NCBI GenBank assembly: GCA_012959765.1 | Contig: DUCO01000008.1 | Location: forward strand, 5,559-38,191 | Reading direction: 5' to 3' | Source: Dehalococcoidia bacterium | GTDB taxonomy: Bacteria > Chloroflexota > Dehalococcoidia > Lucifugimonadales > Lucifugimonadaceae | Length of the DNA stretch: 32,633 bases | Shown here: positions 23,374 through 31,883 of the stretch, one piece after another | Layout of the letters: the number at the start of each line of letters is the position of its first letter | Numbering within the stretch: position 1 is the stretch's first letter | Position numbers and translations under genes: made by a program | Notes under the pieces: model-generated | Databases searched by the model: none | The model's input: only the letters and a program-made list of their open reading frames with translations | Told to the model about the DNA's origin: nothing

Positions 23374-26300
23374 CGGCCTTGGTGATCCTCGCCTCACCGG
23401 CAATGCCCCCAGGCCCTGCGACGAGAGCAACCGGTGTATCGGCTTGTTTGTCAGGCTTTTGTAACGGCCGCGTCGGCAAGATAATGGATGCCCGAGCACC
23501 ACCGACAGGCTCGTTTTCCAGAGTCACAATGCCGCTGTGGGCTCCGATGATCTGGCGAACGATGGTCAAGCCAAGCCCGGTTCCCTTGGCCCGACTGGTA
23601 AAAAAGGCATCAAATGCACGACGGCCGGCTTCGGCGTCCAATCCGGGCCCATTATCTATTATCTCGATCCGGATCACAGGAGTTTCCTCACCCAGATCGA
23701 GGTGGGTTCGGACGCTAATCCGGGGGCTCACCGTTCCTGCTTCAGCACAGGCCTCAATCGCATTCATAATCAGATTGGAAACGACTTGTTGCAAGCGGTG
23801 TGAATCACCATAGATGGTCGGTAGTGAAGGCTGGTTCCAGGCGTTCAGTTGTACCTGGTAACGTTGAAGTTGCTCTTGGCAAAGGAGAATGGTCCTTTCT
23901 ATGGTTTTGGTGATATCAAACCACTCCCGTTTGAGCACCGGCGGGCGCGAGTAGGCAAGCAGTTCGTTCAGGATATTTTCCATGTACTGTACCTGTTCCA
24001 ATGCAATAACGCGCAATTCCTCATCGCCAGAATCAGAGCCCTTGTCAGAGGAGCGGCTCATGATTTGCAATCCCATCTTCACCGAAGACAAAGGATTGCG
24101 AAGATCGTGAGCGACCATCGCGGCCATACGACCCACCGTAGCGAGGGCGTGAGTTTCAACAACCTGCCGGTTGCGCTCCTCCAGTTTGTGCTTCAGTGTT
24201 TCGTGCACGGTCAGGTCAATAATGGAGCTAAGCACCATGATCCCGTCTTCGGTGTCTATCGGATTAAGGCCAATGTCCACCGGGATTCGGTGTCCGTCAC
24301 GGTGTTCACCAAAAAGAGCTACTCCGGTTCCCATTTCCCGGGTCGCCGGCGCGCGCCGATAGTCTCGGCGCAGGCCTGCATGATGCTTACGTGCCTGCTG
24401 GGGCACTAATATCTCTATCGGCTGGCCGAGGATTTCCTCGCGACTGTAGCCAAACATCTGCTCGGCCCGAGAATTAGCCAGGACAATCAGGCCATCAGAA
24501 TTGGACAGCACCATCGCGCTCGGCGCAGCTTCCACCGCCAGTTTGAAATTTTTCTCCAGTCGGGTCCGCTCAGTGATGTCCTCTTTCGTAGCCAAAAAAT
24601 GAGTTATCTCACCGGCCTCGTTACGCAGTGGCGAAATCCGAGCTGTCTCAGAATAGACTTGGCCACTCTTTTTCCGGTTATAAAAAACCCCTTTCCAGTC
24701 ACGACCCGCTTTGAGATTCGCCCAGAGTTGCCGGTAATCCTCTGGCGGGGTCTTACCGGATTTGAGAATGCTCGGTTTACAGCCGAGCACCTCCGCGCTG
24801 CTATAACCTGTCAACTCACTGAATCGTGCATTAACGTATTCAATGTGACCGTCGATATCGGTAATCATCACCGACACCGGGCTTTGCTCGGTGGCGACAG
24901 CAAGCCTGCGAAACCGCTCATCCTCCGGCAATTCCTGCCGCGGCACAGCACCGAGATAGACCACGCCCGTAACTACACCGGCGCTGTTACGCTGTAACGA
25001 CTCGCTCCAATTCAACCGATAGTTATCGCCGCCGCGCCCATAGAGGCCGGCGTCCAGCAAGCCGGGGTCCCGTTTGCCCCCGGATAATTCCCGAAGGCGC
25101 GCACGGCAGGCCTCACCTGCCGTCGGGGCGACCAGGGTGTCAATCCGGGACTTGCCCAGCAGGTGCGCTCGAGAATAGCCCGAATACTCCAACACCGAAT
25201 CGTTCACAAAAACGATATGGTCAGAAAGGTCTGTAGCAATCACGGGATTAGGTGCATATTTGAGCGCCTCAACCAATGGTTCACACTGTCCAAGCCATAC
25301 CCGGGCACCCAACTGTGCTGCCCGCACAATACCGTAGCCGACAGTTGCGAGCATTACCAGGAGAAGCAGAAGTCCATAGGCTATAAGATAATTTCCCAAA
25401 CCCAACTCCTGGCGCAGTAACCCGGCGGGAAAAAGCGACACCACAAACCAGGCCGGCGAAGAAGTTTCGAGTACACCAGCCGATGAGAGGGAGTTAAGCC
25501 GGGTAAAAGTAAACATACCGCGGCGGTTGAGGTGGGTACCAGAAACCTGTTGCGCCATCTGTCGCCAGATTGTGGGGTAGTGATTCTGGAACCGGGCATC
25601 TGAGTCGTAGGCGAAACCCCATTCGAGCTCCTGGCGTGGGCTACTGAGCCAGTAACCCCGCTGATCCAGTACCGTCAGCCGATCACCGGCTGCTCCCATA
25701 CCCGCCCTGAAGATCTCGGCCAAGGCCTCACCACGGTAATTAATCAGGACTACGCCACGGGGGTGACCACCATCATCAAATACCGGCGTCGCAACCCGGA
25801 ACATGGGCCGCGGAACCGCTTCGGACTCACCCCATTCGACATTGACATCAACCGGCGAAATATAGATCTGGCCCGCCTCCAGATCACGAGCTTGAGTGAA
25901 ATAGTATCGCTTGGACTTGTCCTGAAGATCCTGTCGCTCTACCACCTCGAGTCCCTCCGGGCTCAGGTTGATTCGCACAATTTCCCGGCCGGGGTAGTTG
26001 AGGAGTCGAATCTGGTCGTACATCGGCCGTTCCCGACCTAACATGCTGAAGTACTCAGCCAGGGTCCCGGCCCGTGAATCCCCAAGAGACGCGGGAACGC
26101 CGACCCGTTCAACAATCTGGGCTAATACCCGTATGTCAGAGACGGCGCTGGCGAGCGCCCCTTGAACGACCAAGCGAGCCTGATCCACCACCAGGCGCTC
26201 TTGCTGGCGCTGGTCTTCCCGGAATCTCTTAAGGTCCAGGAAGTACTGGCCGACCCCAATCAGGATGACCGTCAATGCAATAACCAGCAACAAGACCGCC

Positions 26301-26470
26301 GACTCGATCAGAGCGCGATTACGCGGATTCTGTACGGTCGGCTTCGTTCTCACAACACCAACCGGAGCCAATGCCCCGGTCCCGATCGAAGTTGGCACGC
26401 CAAGCCAGGCATTACGACAACACTGGCCCAGATACCTGGGCAGCAAAAGGTTTATCTTTCTGGTTGCCAT
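23366..26470 (-). CDS. Membrane-bound PAS sensor histidine kinase
   Basis: The product has 1034 residues if the ATG at 26468-26470 is used. That start overlaps the flavoprotein gene by 59 bases. A GTG at 26351-26353 just after that gene is an alternative and would remove 39 residues before the first helix. A membrane helix (about 55-75) and a second one (about 375-395) enclose a Cache-like periplasmic sensor of about 300 residues. Three PAS domains follow (NPVIATDLSDHIVFVN, SPVSVMITDIDGHIEYVN, SAMVLSNSDGLIVLAN). The kinase core has the phospho-His in VAHDLRNPLSS near 788, an N box (NLIMNAIEA) and G boxes (DNGPGL, GTGLGL). The partner is the response regulator encoded directly downstream. The signal is unknown. 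A periplasmic ligand such as the oxyanion, or redox state through PAS, is possible. Confidence 0.88.
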   Translation of the reverse strand: MATRKINLLLPRYLGQCCRNAWLGVPTSIGTGALAPVGVVRTKPTVQNPRNRALIESAVLLLVIALTVILIGVGQYFLDLKRFREDQRQQERLVVDQARLVVQGALASAVSDIRVLAQIVERVGVPASLGDSRAGTLAEYFSMLGRERPMYDQIRLLNYPGREIVRINLSPEGLEVVERQDLQDKSKRYYFTQARDLEAGQIYISPVDVNVEWGESEAVPRPMFRVATPVFDDGGHPRGVVLINYRGEALAEIFRAGMGAAGDRLTVLDQRGYWLSSPRQELEWGFAYDSDARFQNHYPTIWRQMAQQVSGTHLNRRGMFTFTRLNSLSSAGVLETSSPAWFVVSLFPAGLLRQELGLGNYLIAYGLLLLLVMLATVGYGIVRAAQLGARVWLGQCEPLVEALKYAPNPVIATDLSDHIVFVNDSVLEYSGYSRAHLLGKSRIDTLVAPTAGEACRARLRELSGGKRDPGLLDAGLYGRGGDNYRLNWSESLQRNSAGVVTGVVYLGAVPRQELPEDERFRRLAVATEQSPVSVMITDIDGHIEYVNARFSELTGYSSAEVLGCKPSILKSGKTPPEDYRQLWANLKAGRDWKGVFYNRKKSGQVYSETARISPLRNEAGEITHFLATKEDITERTRLEKNFKLAVEAAPSAMVLSNSDGLIVLANSRAEQMFGYSREEILGQPIEILVPQQARKHHAGLRRDYRRAPATREMGTGVALFGEHRDGHRIPVDIGLNPIDTEDGIMVLSSIIDLTVHETLKHKLEERNRQVVETHALATVGRMAAMVAHDLRNPLSSVKMGLQIMSRSSDKGSDSGDEELRVIALEQVQYMENILNELLAYSRPPVLKREWFDITKTIERTILLCQEQLQRYQVQLNAWNQPSLPTIYGDSHRLQQVVSNLIMNAIEACAEAGTVSPRISVRTHLDLGEETPVIRIEIIDNGPGLDAEAGRRAFDAFFTSRAKGTGLGLTIVRQIIGAHSGIVTLENEPVGGARASIILPTRPLQKPDKQADTPVALVAGPGGIAGEARITKADG

Positions 26471-27851
26471 TACCGCCCCGCACGGGCCGGTAGCGCGCGG
26501 CGCCACTATGCGCTTCATCGGCGATCCGCTCTGCCAAAGCCGCACCCTGAGCCAACCGGTCACGCACCGACACGCCACCGCTGTAGGCGCCACACAGGTG
26601 CAAGCCTGGAGCGCCCCGCAACTGCTGATGAATTGCCTCAAGCCGCTGCGAATACGCGCCGAAATACAATGGCAGCCCCTGGGGGTGGCGATCGATCCTG
26701 GTCATCGTTGGGTCGGCGCGTAATCCCAGAAGGGAGGACAGATCTGTCGCCACCTTATCGATGACTGTTGTATCGCCATCGGCCAACGCTTGCGGTTGGC
26801 GTGCTCCCCCGAGGTAACAGCTAAGGAGCACATGGCCACTCGGCGCCCGCCCTGGCAACACCCCGGCTGGCCAAAGGCAACCATTGATTGATCGACCTTC
26901 ACAGCCGGGCACCAGGAAACCTGTTCCGTCCAGCGCGTGTTCCACGTCACCGCGCTCGTACCCCAAATGTGCCACCATCACTGGCGCATAGCGGATTCCC
27001 GCCAGTAGTCCGGCAAGCTCCGGGTCAACGTTCGCCAAAAGTTGGGCTGCAGCTGGTGCCGGTGTGGTCAAAACCAAATGCCGGGCCTGCACCACGGTGC
27101 CATCCGCCGCCTGTGCCTGCCAACCCTCAGTGCTGCGACTGATCACTGCAGCGGTACGGCCCAGTTGCGGTCGAACCGTCGCTGCGAGAGACTCGGCCAG
27201 ACTTTGCATTCCACCCTGAAAACTCACCGCCGTGCCAATCGATCTTCGACCGCGCCGCGCCAGGCGTTGACACACGATCCCGGCAGTAATACTGCCGTAA
27301 CGTGTTTCCAACCCGGTTAGTCGCGGCAGGGTTGCACGAGCCTCGGCCCGCTCCGGGTCGGATGCCAACGACGCGGCAACATAAGGCTCGATTCCATAGC
27401 GCAGGACTTCCCCACCGAAACGTCGACGCACGAAGTCAGCTACGGTTTCGCCCAGTTGGTCTCGCCGCGGCATAAACGGCTCAAGCGCCATACGAATCCG
27501 TCCCGTGGTACTGAAAAGCCCCGACCCCAGGGCTCGGGCAACCGACACCGGCACGCGCCGCAACACCCCATCTCGCAGTAAGTATCGCGCCGCATCCGGT
27601 TGTTTCTGCAGCAGCAGCGGGCCGAGCCCTAACGATTCGATGACGTGAGTTGGATCTCCAGCAGGGTCCATCAGCCACGTCGCACCTGCTTCGGTAAGCC
27701 AGCCGTGTCGACGTACCGACCGGATCTTGCCTCCAGCGCAAGGTCCTCTTTCCCACAGCGTCACATCCAGCCCATGACCCTGCAAATGCCAGGCTGTCGC
27801 CAGACCCGAGATTCCACCCCCGATTACAAGTACGTCCTGCATTTCACCCAT
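26412..27851 (-). CDS. Protoporphyrinogen/coproporphyrinogen oxidase-type flavoprotein (HemY/PgoX-like)
   Basis: The product has 479 residues from the ATG at 27849-27851. A GTG five codons earlier overlaps the previous stop, and an ATG three codons later is also possible. The FAD-binding VLVIGGGISGLATAWHL and the second motif (WERGPCAGGKIRSVRRHGWLTEAGATWLMDP) open the protein. The C terminus has LHLCGAYSGGVSVRDRLAQGAALAERI, the end motif of the oxygen-dependent protoporphyrinogen oxidases. A VEGLE-like substrate domain lies between them. By family it oxidises porphyrinogens to porphyrins in the haem pathway, at the membrane or in the cytoplasm. It is coupled to the radical SAM gene upstream, and a role in making a special haem for the cytochromes of this regulon is an inference. 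Housekeeping haem synthesis is the plain alternative. Confidence 0.82.
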   Translation of the reverse strand: MGEMQDVLVIGGGISGLATAWHLQGHGLDVTLWERGPCAGGKIRSVRRHGWLTEAGATWLMDPAGDPTHVIESLGLGPLLLQKQPDAARYLLRDGVLRRVPVSVARALGSGLFSTTGRIRMALEPFMPRRDQLGETVADFVRRRFGGEVLRYGIEPYVAASLASDPERAEARATLPRLTGLETRYGSITAGIVCQRLARRGRRSIGTAVSFQGGMQSLAESLAATVRPQLGRTAAVISRSTEGWQAQAADGTVVQARHLVLTTPAPAAAQLLANVDPELAGLLAGIRYAPVMVAHLGYERGDVEHALDGTGFLVPGCEGRSINGCLWPAGVLPGRAPSGHVLLSCYLGGARQPQALADGDTTVIDKVATDLSSLLGLRADPTMTRIDRHPQGLPLYFGAYSQRLEAIHQQLRGAPGLHLCGAYSGGVSVRDRLAQGAALAERIADEAHSGAARYRPVRGGNGNQKDKPFAAQVSGPVLS

Positions 27852-27856
27852 AGCGC

Positions 27857-29110
27857 TTACCGCCACTCCCGTGGTGGCCCTGCCGGACCAAAACGCCGAG
27901 CTGCCATGGTTTTCAGATGACTAGGGGTCACACAGTTGTGTCCCTGCTCCTGGGCAAAGACTTCGGCACGGCGACGAATCATCTTGCGCAATGGTGCGGG
28001 AATCCGGGCAAGGCGCTGTTCGGCCGCAACCGTCCAGCGTACAGCCCCGCCGACGTGCCGTGGCAATGGTGCAATAACGCCTTCCCCAACCGGTTGATAA
28101 CCACAAGCGGGGTCCTCACCCATGAGCCCGTGACCTTGTGCCAACGCCCCGGCCCGGCAACCACCGCAGAGCAAGCGGTATTCACAAACACCACACTTTC
28201 CCGAGAACTCCCCCTGCCGCAGTTGTTGAAGTGTTGGCGATTGCTGCCACAGATTAGCGAGCTCGCTGTCGCGCACGCTACCCAGCACATCCGGTATGTA
28301 CGGGCAAGCCGTCAGTTCTCCATGACTGGTCACCCGGCAGTAATGGGTGCCCGCTATGCAACCGTCACCTTCCGACCCACTGATCAGATTCGTCGCAGAA
28401 GGCGCGGACTGGGACAAGGCGACCCGTTTGAACTGTGGGGCGCAACGCGGTCGGACGATAAATTCCGGGTACTGCCGCTGCAATTCCACCAGTTGTTGTA
28501 GCACCTGTTCATGTTGGGTCCAACTCAGGCGGCTCGATGCCGTACCTCGGCCCGTACAGATAACGAAGAACACGTTAAGCACCCGGGCACCGCTTCGTGC
28601 CGCAAACCCGGCTATACCCGGCACCTCGTCAACCGTGTCAGGCGTTACTGTGAAGTGCAACTGAAAATCGAGTTCGCGTTCCCGGCAATGCTTAATCGCA
28701 GCCATGGTCCTGTGCCAGGCGCCCGGTAGACCCCGGAAACGGTCGTGCCGTTCCGGATCCATTGAATCTAGGCTGATACCTATTCCGGCGACACCGGCTG
28801 CTTGGAGCGCCGCTGCCCGCCTGCGGGTCAGCATGACGCCATTAGTGCCCACCACCATAACCAAGCCACTGGCGACGCCGTGCCGGCATATCGTCTCCAG
28901 ATCCGCCCGCACCAACGGTTCGCCACCGGTCAACACAACCATGGTCGAATGACCCATTGCGCCAACCTGATCAAGCACTTGACACACCGCCTCGGTATCC
29001 AGTTCATCCGGATCTGATTGCTGCAGCGAATCTGCATCCAGATAGCAGTGGGGGCAGGCAAGATTACATCGGCGGGTCAGATTGAAAGCCAGTAGCCGCA
29101 GTTCGTTCAC
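27857..29110 (-). CDS. Radical SAM/SPASM protein of NirJ/AhbC/AhbD type with C-terminal PCP_red-like domain
   Basis: The product has 417 residues from a GTG at 29108-29110, with GGGGTG about seven bases upstream and 20 bases after the previous stop. A longer frame would overlap that gene by 95 bases. FNLTRRCNLACPHCY (C-x3-C-x2-C) binds the radical SAM cluster, LTGGEPL and GISLDS follow. The C-terminal CGVCEYRLLCGGCRA and DPAC supply SPASM ligands in the pattern seen in haem-modifying NirJ, AhbC and AhbD. The last 50 residues (WTVAAEQRLARIPAPLRKM...) match the PCP_red-like repeats found four times in the preceding gene product. By family it would alter side chains of a sirohaem-derived or other tetrapyrrole, with the flavoprotein next door acting on the same class of compound. 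The exact substrate is unknown. Confidence 0.8.
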   Translation of the reverse strand: MNELRLLAFNLTRRCNLACPHCYLDADSLQQSDPDELDTEAVCQVLDQVGAMGHSTMVVLTGGEPLVRADLETICRHGVASGLVMVVGTNGVMLTRRRAAALQAAGVAGIGISLDSMDPERHDRFRGLPGAWHRTMAAIKHCRERELDFQLHFTVTPDTVDEVPGIAGFAARSGARVLNVFFVICTGRGTASSRLSWTQHEQVLQQLVELQRQYPEFIVRPRCAPQFKRVALSQSAPSATNLISGSEGDGCIAGTHYCRVTSHGELTACPYIPDVLGSVRDSELANLWQQSPTLQQLRQGEFSGKCGVCEYRLLCGGCRAGALAQGHGLMGEDPACGYQPVGEGVIAPLPRHVGGAVRWTVAAEQRLARIPAPLRKMIRRRAEVFAQEQGHNCVTPSHLKTMAARRFGPAGPPREWR

Positions 29111-29129
29111 ACTTTCACCCCGACCGGGC

Positions 29130-31091
29130 TTAACTCGGCGTACCAGAGTCGTCAACAGATTGGTACTGACTCGGATGGTGTTCGCTGTGAAAACTACCGC
29201 TGCCGGCCCAGGTAGCGCGGGCATGACGCAGCACCTCAGGGGTCACTTCGGCAAGCCCCAGGTCATGGGCGCAACGTTCCATCTCCCGGATGACCATTCC
29301 CCGCACAAAATCTGGAATCTTTGCTACCGTAGCTTGTGCTTGTGCCTGCCACGGCAAGGTGGTAGCCAGCGCCTCTGACCCGGCCGCCCACTGCGCATAC
29401 TTTCCTTCGATCACCTCCTCGGTAATCTCAGTTTGGCCCTCACGTGCAGCAAAAGCCTCAATACGATGACGCGTCAGATCCCGCATAAAGCCAGCCGGAA
29501 CCTTTTTCAGCCGTTGTTGGGCGTCTTCACTCCAGTCCATCTGAGCCGCGCCGACGGCTGCCGATCGGTCGACCCTGTCGTGGCCGAAGGGACACTTGGG
29601 CCGACCCGGCTCCCCGGCCCCTCCGATAAAATACGCGACGTGCTCCGGCAATACCCGTTCGGCACCCTGACGGCGGGCATACTTCTGTGAGCGTGCGCGG
29701 ATATTGTCCTGCTCTCCAGGGTCACTGATCTTATTCAGTTGTGCCTCGGCCTGCGACGACCAAGGCATCGGACCCACCGCTGCGGGCTGCTGTAATTCAC
29801 CCCGCGCGTCGGCCTCAACGATATCGCGCATCGCCCGGGTGGCATGGGCCGGACACAGTGTGGCGGTGATCTCCTCCACCATCCCGGCCGTAATTACGGT
29901 ATGACCACGCTGACTCGCCTCGCGCAAAATCGCGGTCCGGGCCATGGCCTGGGCGAAATCCGGAACCCGGGAAATACTTTGTTCCGCCTCAACGGTCCAG
30001 GATGTGGTTACCTCGGCCACCGCTTCTACCGGCGGCTGGTATTCACGTTGGCTAACCAACACAGCACAGTCCGCAGCGCGCAACAGATGTTCCGTGTTGC
30101 CACCGATATCCAGACCCGGGTCCGCATGTACGCCGAGCTTTCCCATGATCAGCAGTGAGGGTTTAACAGTTTGAAGATACCGGGCGATGGCATCATGCGG
30201 TTTGCCATCCAGCAGTTGTACGGTCACTTCGATACCGTGCCCCGCCACGATAGTCTCGGCCACATCGAGATGGCCCTGGTAAATCTTGGCCAGGCCTGAA
30301 TCAATGATCTCCTCATGTAACTTTTCCTGCTCCTGGAACCGGAATATCTTGCTGGCCCGCTCCGACAACACCCCGGCAATGCGATTAAACGCAACGTAGT
30401 GGTAATAAGGATCGAATGCCGCGACCACATGCAACGGGCAGTGCCAATAGCGAACCAGGTTGAGCGCAGTCAGCAATCCGCCCCAAGCCCGGCTCGAACC
30501 ATCTACCGCCACCACGATCGGCCCGGTTGCCAAACTCGCCTCCGGGTTCTTGACCACCAGGGTGTCGATCTCCGCCCTGCGGACTACCCGGGAGCAAACA
30601 GTACCCAGGCGCTCTCCGGGAACTGCTCCAAGGCCACGCGCCCCTATTACTAATAAGTCATGGTTACCGCTGTTGGTGGCCGCTGTGAGAGCCCGGTAGT
30701 TCTTTCCTTCCAGCGCCTCGCGATGAAACTCCACCTGGGCCTCTCCACAAACCTGTGCCGCGTGGTCGAGATACGAGTCGGTGATGATGGCCAAACCCCG
30801 GCTAATGAGATCATCGTGAACATCCCGTTGCCGTTCCAACTCCTGCTCCACACGAAACTGCTCGGGCAGCCCTCCTTCCATCTGCCGGAAACGCCGGTCA
30901 TGCAGCATCGCGGCGTAGGCGTGAGTTCCGGTCACCCGGGCGTTCGACAAAGCTGCGATTCCGGCCGCCTCGACAGTGGCACGATTGGCGTGATCGGAAG
31001 CGTCCAGCGCCAACAGAATGTTCTGGTATTCAGGGAGGGCTGTCGTCTCGGGGTGCGGCCGCAACGCGGCGGAGGCAATCGGAGCGCTCAT
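29130..31091 (-). CDS. Tandem universal stress protein with four PCP_red-like repeats
   Basis: The product has 653 residues from the ATG at 31089-31091, preceded by AAAGGAT. The frame runs on to 31166, but that would start inside promoter P3. Two USP domains come first: NILLALDASDHANRATVEAA near residue 24, with GARGLGAVPGERLGT as nucleotide loop, and IVVAVDGSSRAWGGLL near residue 190, with MGKLGVHADPGLDIGGNTEHL. Then four repeats of about 50 residues follow, each starting W-x-x-x-A, with an (I/V)P turn and a closing (V/I)TPEV-like helix. These resemble the C-terminal domain of light-independent protochlorophyllide reductase (PCP_red). The protein is cytoplasmic by lack of a leader. It may bind ATP and an iron-sulphur- or tetrapyrrole-handling partner, but no function is established. 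It is the first gene of the unit that ends with the sensor and regulator. Confidence 0.85.
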   Translation of the reverse strand: MSAPIASAALRPHPETTALPEYQNILLALDASDHANRATVEAAGIAALSNARVTGTHAYAAMLHDRRFRQMEGGLPEQFRVEQELERQRDVHDDLISRGLAIITDSYLDHAAQVCGEAQVEFHREALEGKNYRALTAATNSGNHDLLVIGARGLGAVPGERLGTVCSRVVRRAEIDTLVVKNPEASLATGPIVVAVDGSSRAWGGLLTALNLVRYWHCPLHVVAAFDPYYHYVAFNRIAGVLSERASKIFRFQEQEKLHEEIIDSGLAKIYQGHLDVAETIVAGHGIEVTVQLLDGKPHDAIARYLQTVKPSLLIMGKLGVHADPGLDIGGNTEHLLRAADCAVLVSQREYQPPVEAVAEVTTSWTVEAEQSISRVPDFAQAMARTAILREASQRGHTVITAGMVEEITATLCPAHATRAMRDIVEADARGELQQPAAVGPMPWSSQAEAQLNKISDPGEQDNIRARSQKYARRQGAERVLPEHVAYFIGGAGEPGRPKCPFGHDRVDRSAAVGAAQMDWSEDAQQRLKKVPAGFMRDLTRHRIEAFAAREGQTEITEEVIEGKYAQWAAGSEALATTLPWQAQAQATVAKIPDFVRGMVIREMERCAHDLGLAEVTPEVLRHARATWAGSGSFHSEHHPSQYQSVDDSGTPS

Positions 31092-31155
31092 GGTACTTAT
31101 CCTTTGTGTGGTAGGTAACTGACGCGACTGCACCGTCGCGTTCTTCAGTTGGGAC

Positions 31156-31170
31156 GCAAGAAACATGCCA
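31156..31170 (-). promoter_or_regulatory. Sigma-54 promoter P3 (sensor/radical SAM operon)
   Basis: The minus strand reads TGGCAT-GTTTC-TTGC, one base from the best consensus, with GG and GC ten bases apart. The expected start of transcription is near 31144, giving a leader of about 53 bases before the USP gene at 31091. Two operator-like dyads lie upstream at 31224-31238 and 31265-31279. Confidence 0.8.
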
Positions 31171-31223
31171 ATTGCCGAGAGCTCCGGTAACGCCTGCTTC
31201 TCACCGTTTTCAGGAATCCTAAG

Positions 31224-31238
31224 TGAACACTCTATTCA
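31224..31238. promoter_or_regulatory. Operator-like dyad, proximal, upstream of P3
   Basis: TGAACACTCTATTCA has arms TGAA/TTCA with one mismatch in the fifth pair. Its centre (31231) is 61 bases upstream of the -24 element, two helical turns closer than the P1 site. It shares the tGAAC-N5-rTTCa pattern with the P1 and P2 sites. Confidence 0.45.
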
Positions 31239-31264
31239 ATATGCTGTCTTGACCTCTATCAACT

Positions 31265-31279
31265 GAAACGAAATGTTCA
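31265..31279. promoter_or_regulatory. Operator-like dyad, distal, upstream of P3
   Basis: GAAACGAAATGTTCA agrees at 13 of 15 positions with the distal site of P1 (12628-12642). Its centre (31272) is exactly 41 bases from the proximal site, as at P1. Confidence 0.45.
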
Positions 31280-31380
31280 ATAAAGATTTGTTCGGGCATC
31301 GTTCGGTCGAAACCCGCCAAAAGTGACGGGCTATGCTTGACCCGAGCCAAATTCCTGCCTGGCCGGCCGGCAACCTACTG

Positions 31381-31622
31381 GGATTAAAGATCGCCATTGA
31401 GAGTGGCGCCGATCCGGCCACGATTTTGGCCGCGGTACTCCGATGCCCGACACGCTCTTTGAATACAGTTTTGCGGAGCTATTGTGCGAAAGGCCTACCG
31501 AAGTTACCCGCTGTCTCAGCCATGATCTGCAAGTGCCCGCGCGAGCGGAAACTATTCTGGTGGGATTCGTGCTGCCGGATGAAACAGCCGAAGAGGGGCC
31601 ATTCGGGGATCATAGCTATTAG
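31381..31622 (+). pseudogene. Decayed fragment of a ubiD-type decarboxylase gene
   Basis: In one frame the plus strand codes [19 protein letters not shown] up to about 31440. In another frame it codes [20 protein letters not shown] and onward to [20 protein letters not shown] and GPFGDHSY, ending with TAG at 31620-31622. Together this matches the middle of UbiD-family (prenylated-FMN) decarboxylases, where IGADPATxLAAVxPVPDTLSEYAFAGLL and PDETAxEGPYGDH are typical. One base appears to be missing near 31441. About 80 residues of a roughly 480-residue protein remain, with neither end present. It is the only plus-strand coding trace in the window and is not functional. A minus-strand open frame over the same bases is antisense noise. 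Confidence 0.75.
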
Positions 31623-31883
31623 AAACTCGCAATAGGATTTGTCTAAAGCGCGCCAATCGGCCAGGTGAATTCGCACCCCAACCAGATCCAGCTTCATCCG
31701 AACGATCAAGGGGATAGTCTGGCCATTGGGATCGGCCAGTTTTTCGTGCAAAAGCACTCGATCCTTCACTTCGCTAAAATTGCGACGCACGATTAGCGGT
31801 AGAGCCCAGGCCAGAACACTCCGACGCGTTATCTGATGATGGTCTCTGATCTGGCCGGCTCACGGATCTCGCTGGCAGCAACA

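Noticed and set aside
31092-31166. Extended N terminus of the USP protein
   Set aside because: It would begin inside sigma-54 promoter P3. AAAGGAT before the ATG at 31091 supports the shorter start.
31479-31790. Minus-strand open frame of 103 codons
   Set aside because: Half of it is antisense to the ubiD remnant and only a GTG start exists. The in-frame sequence before the GTG (ITRRSVLAWALPLIV) looks like a Tat leader but has no start codon, so at most it is another remnant.
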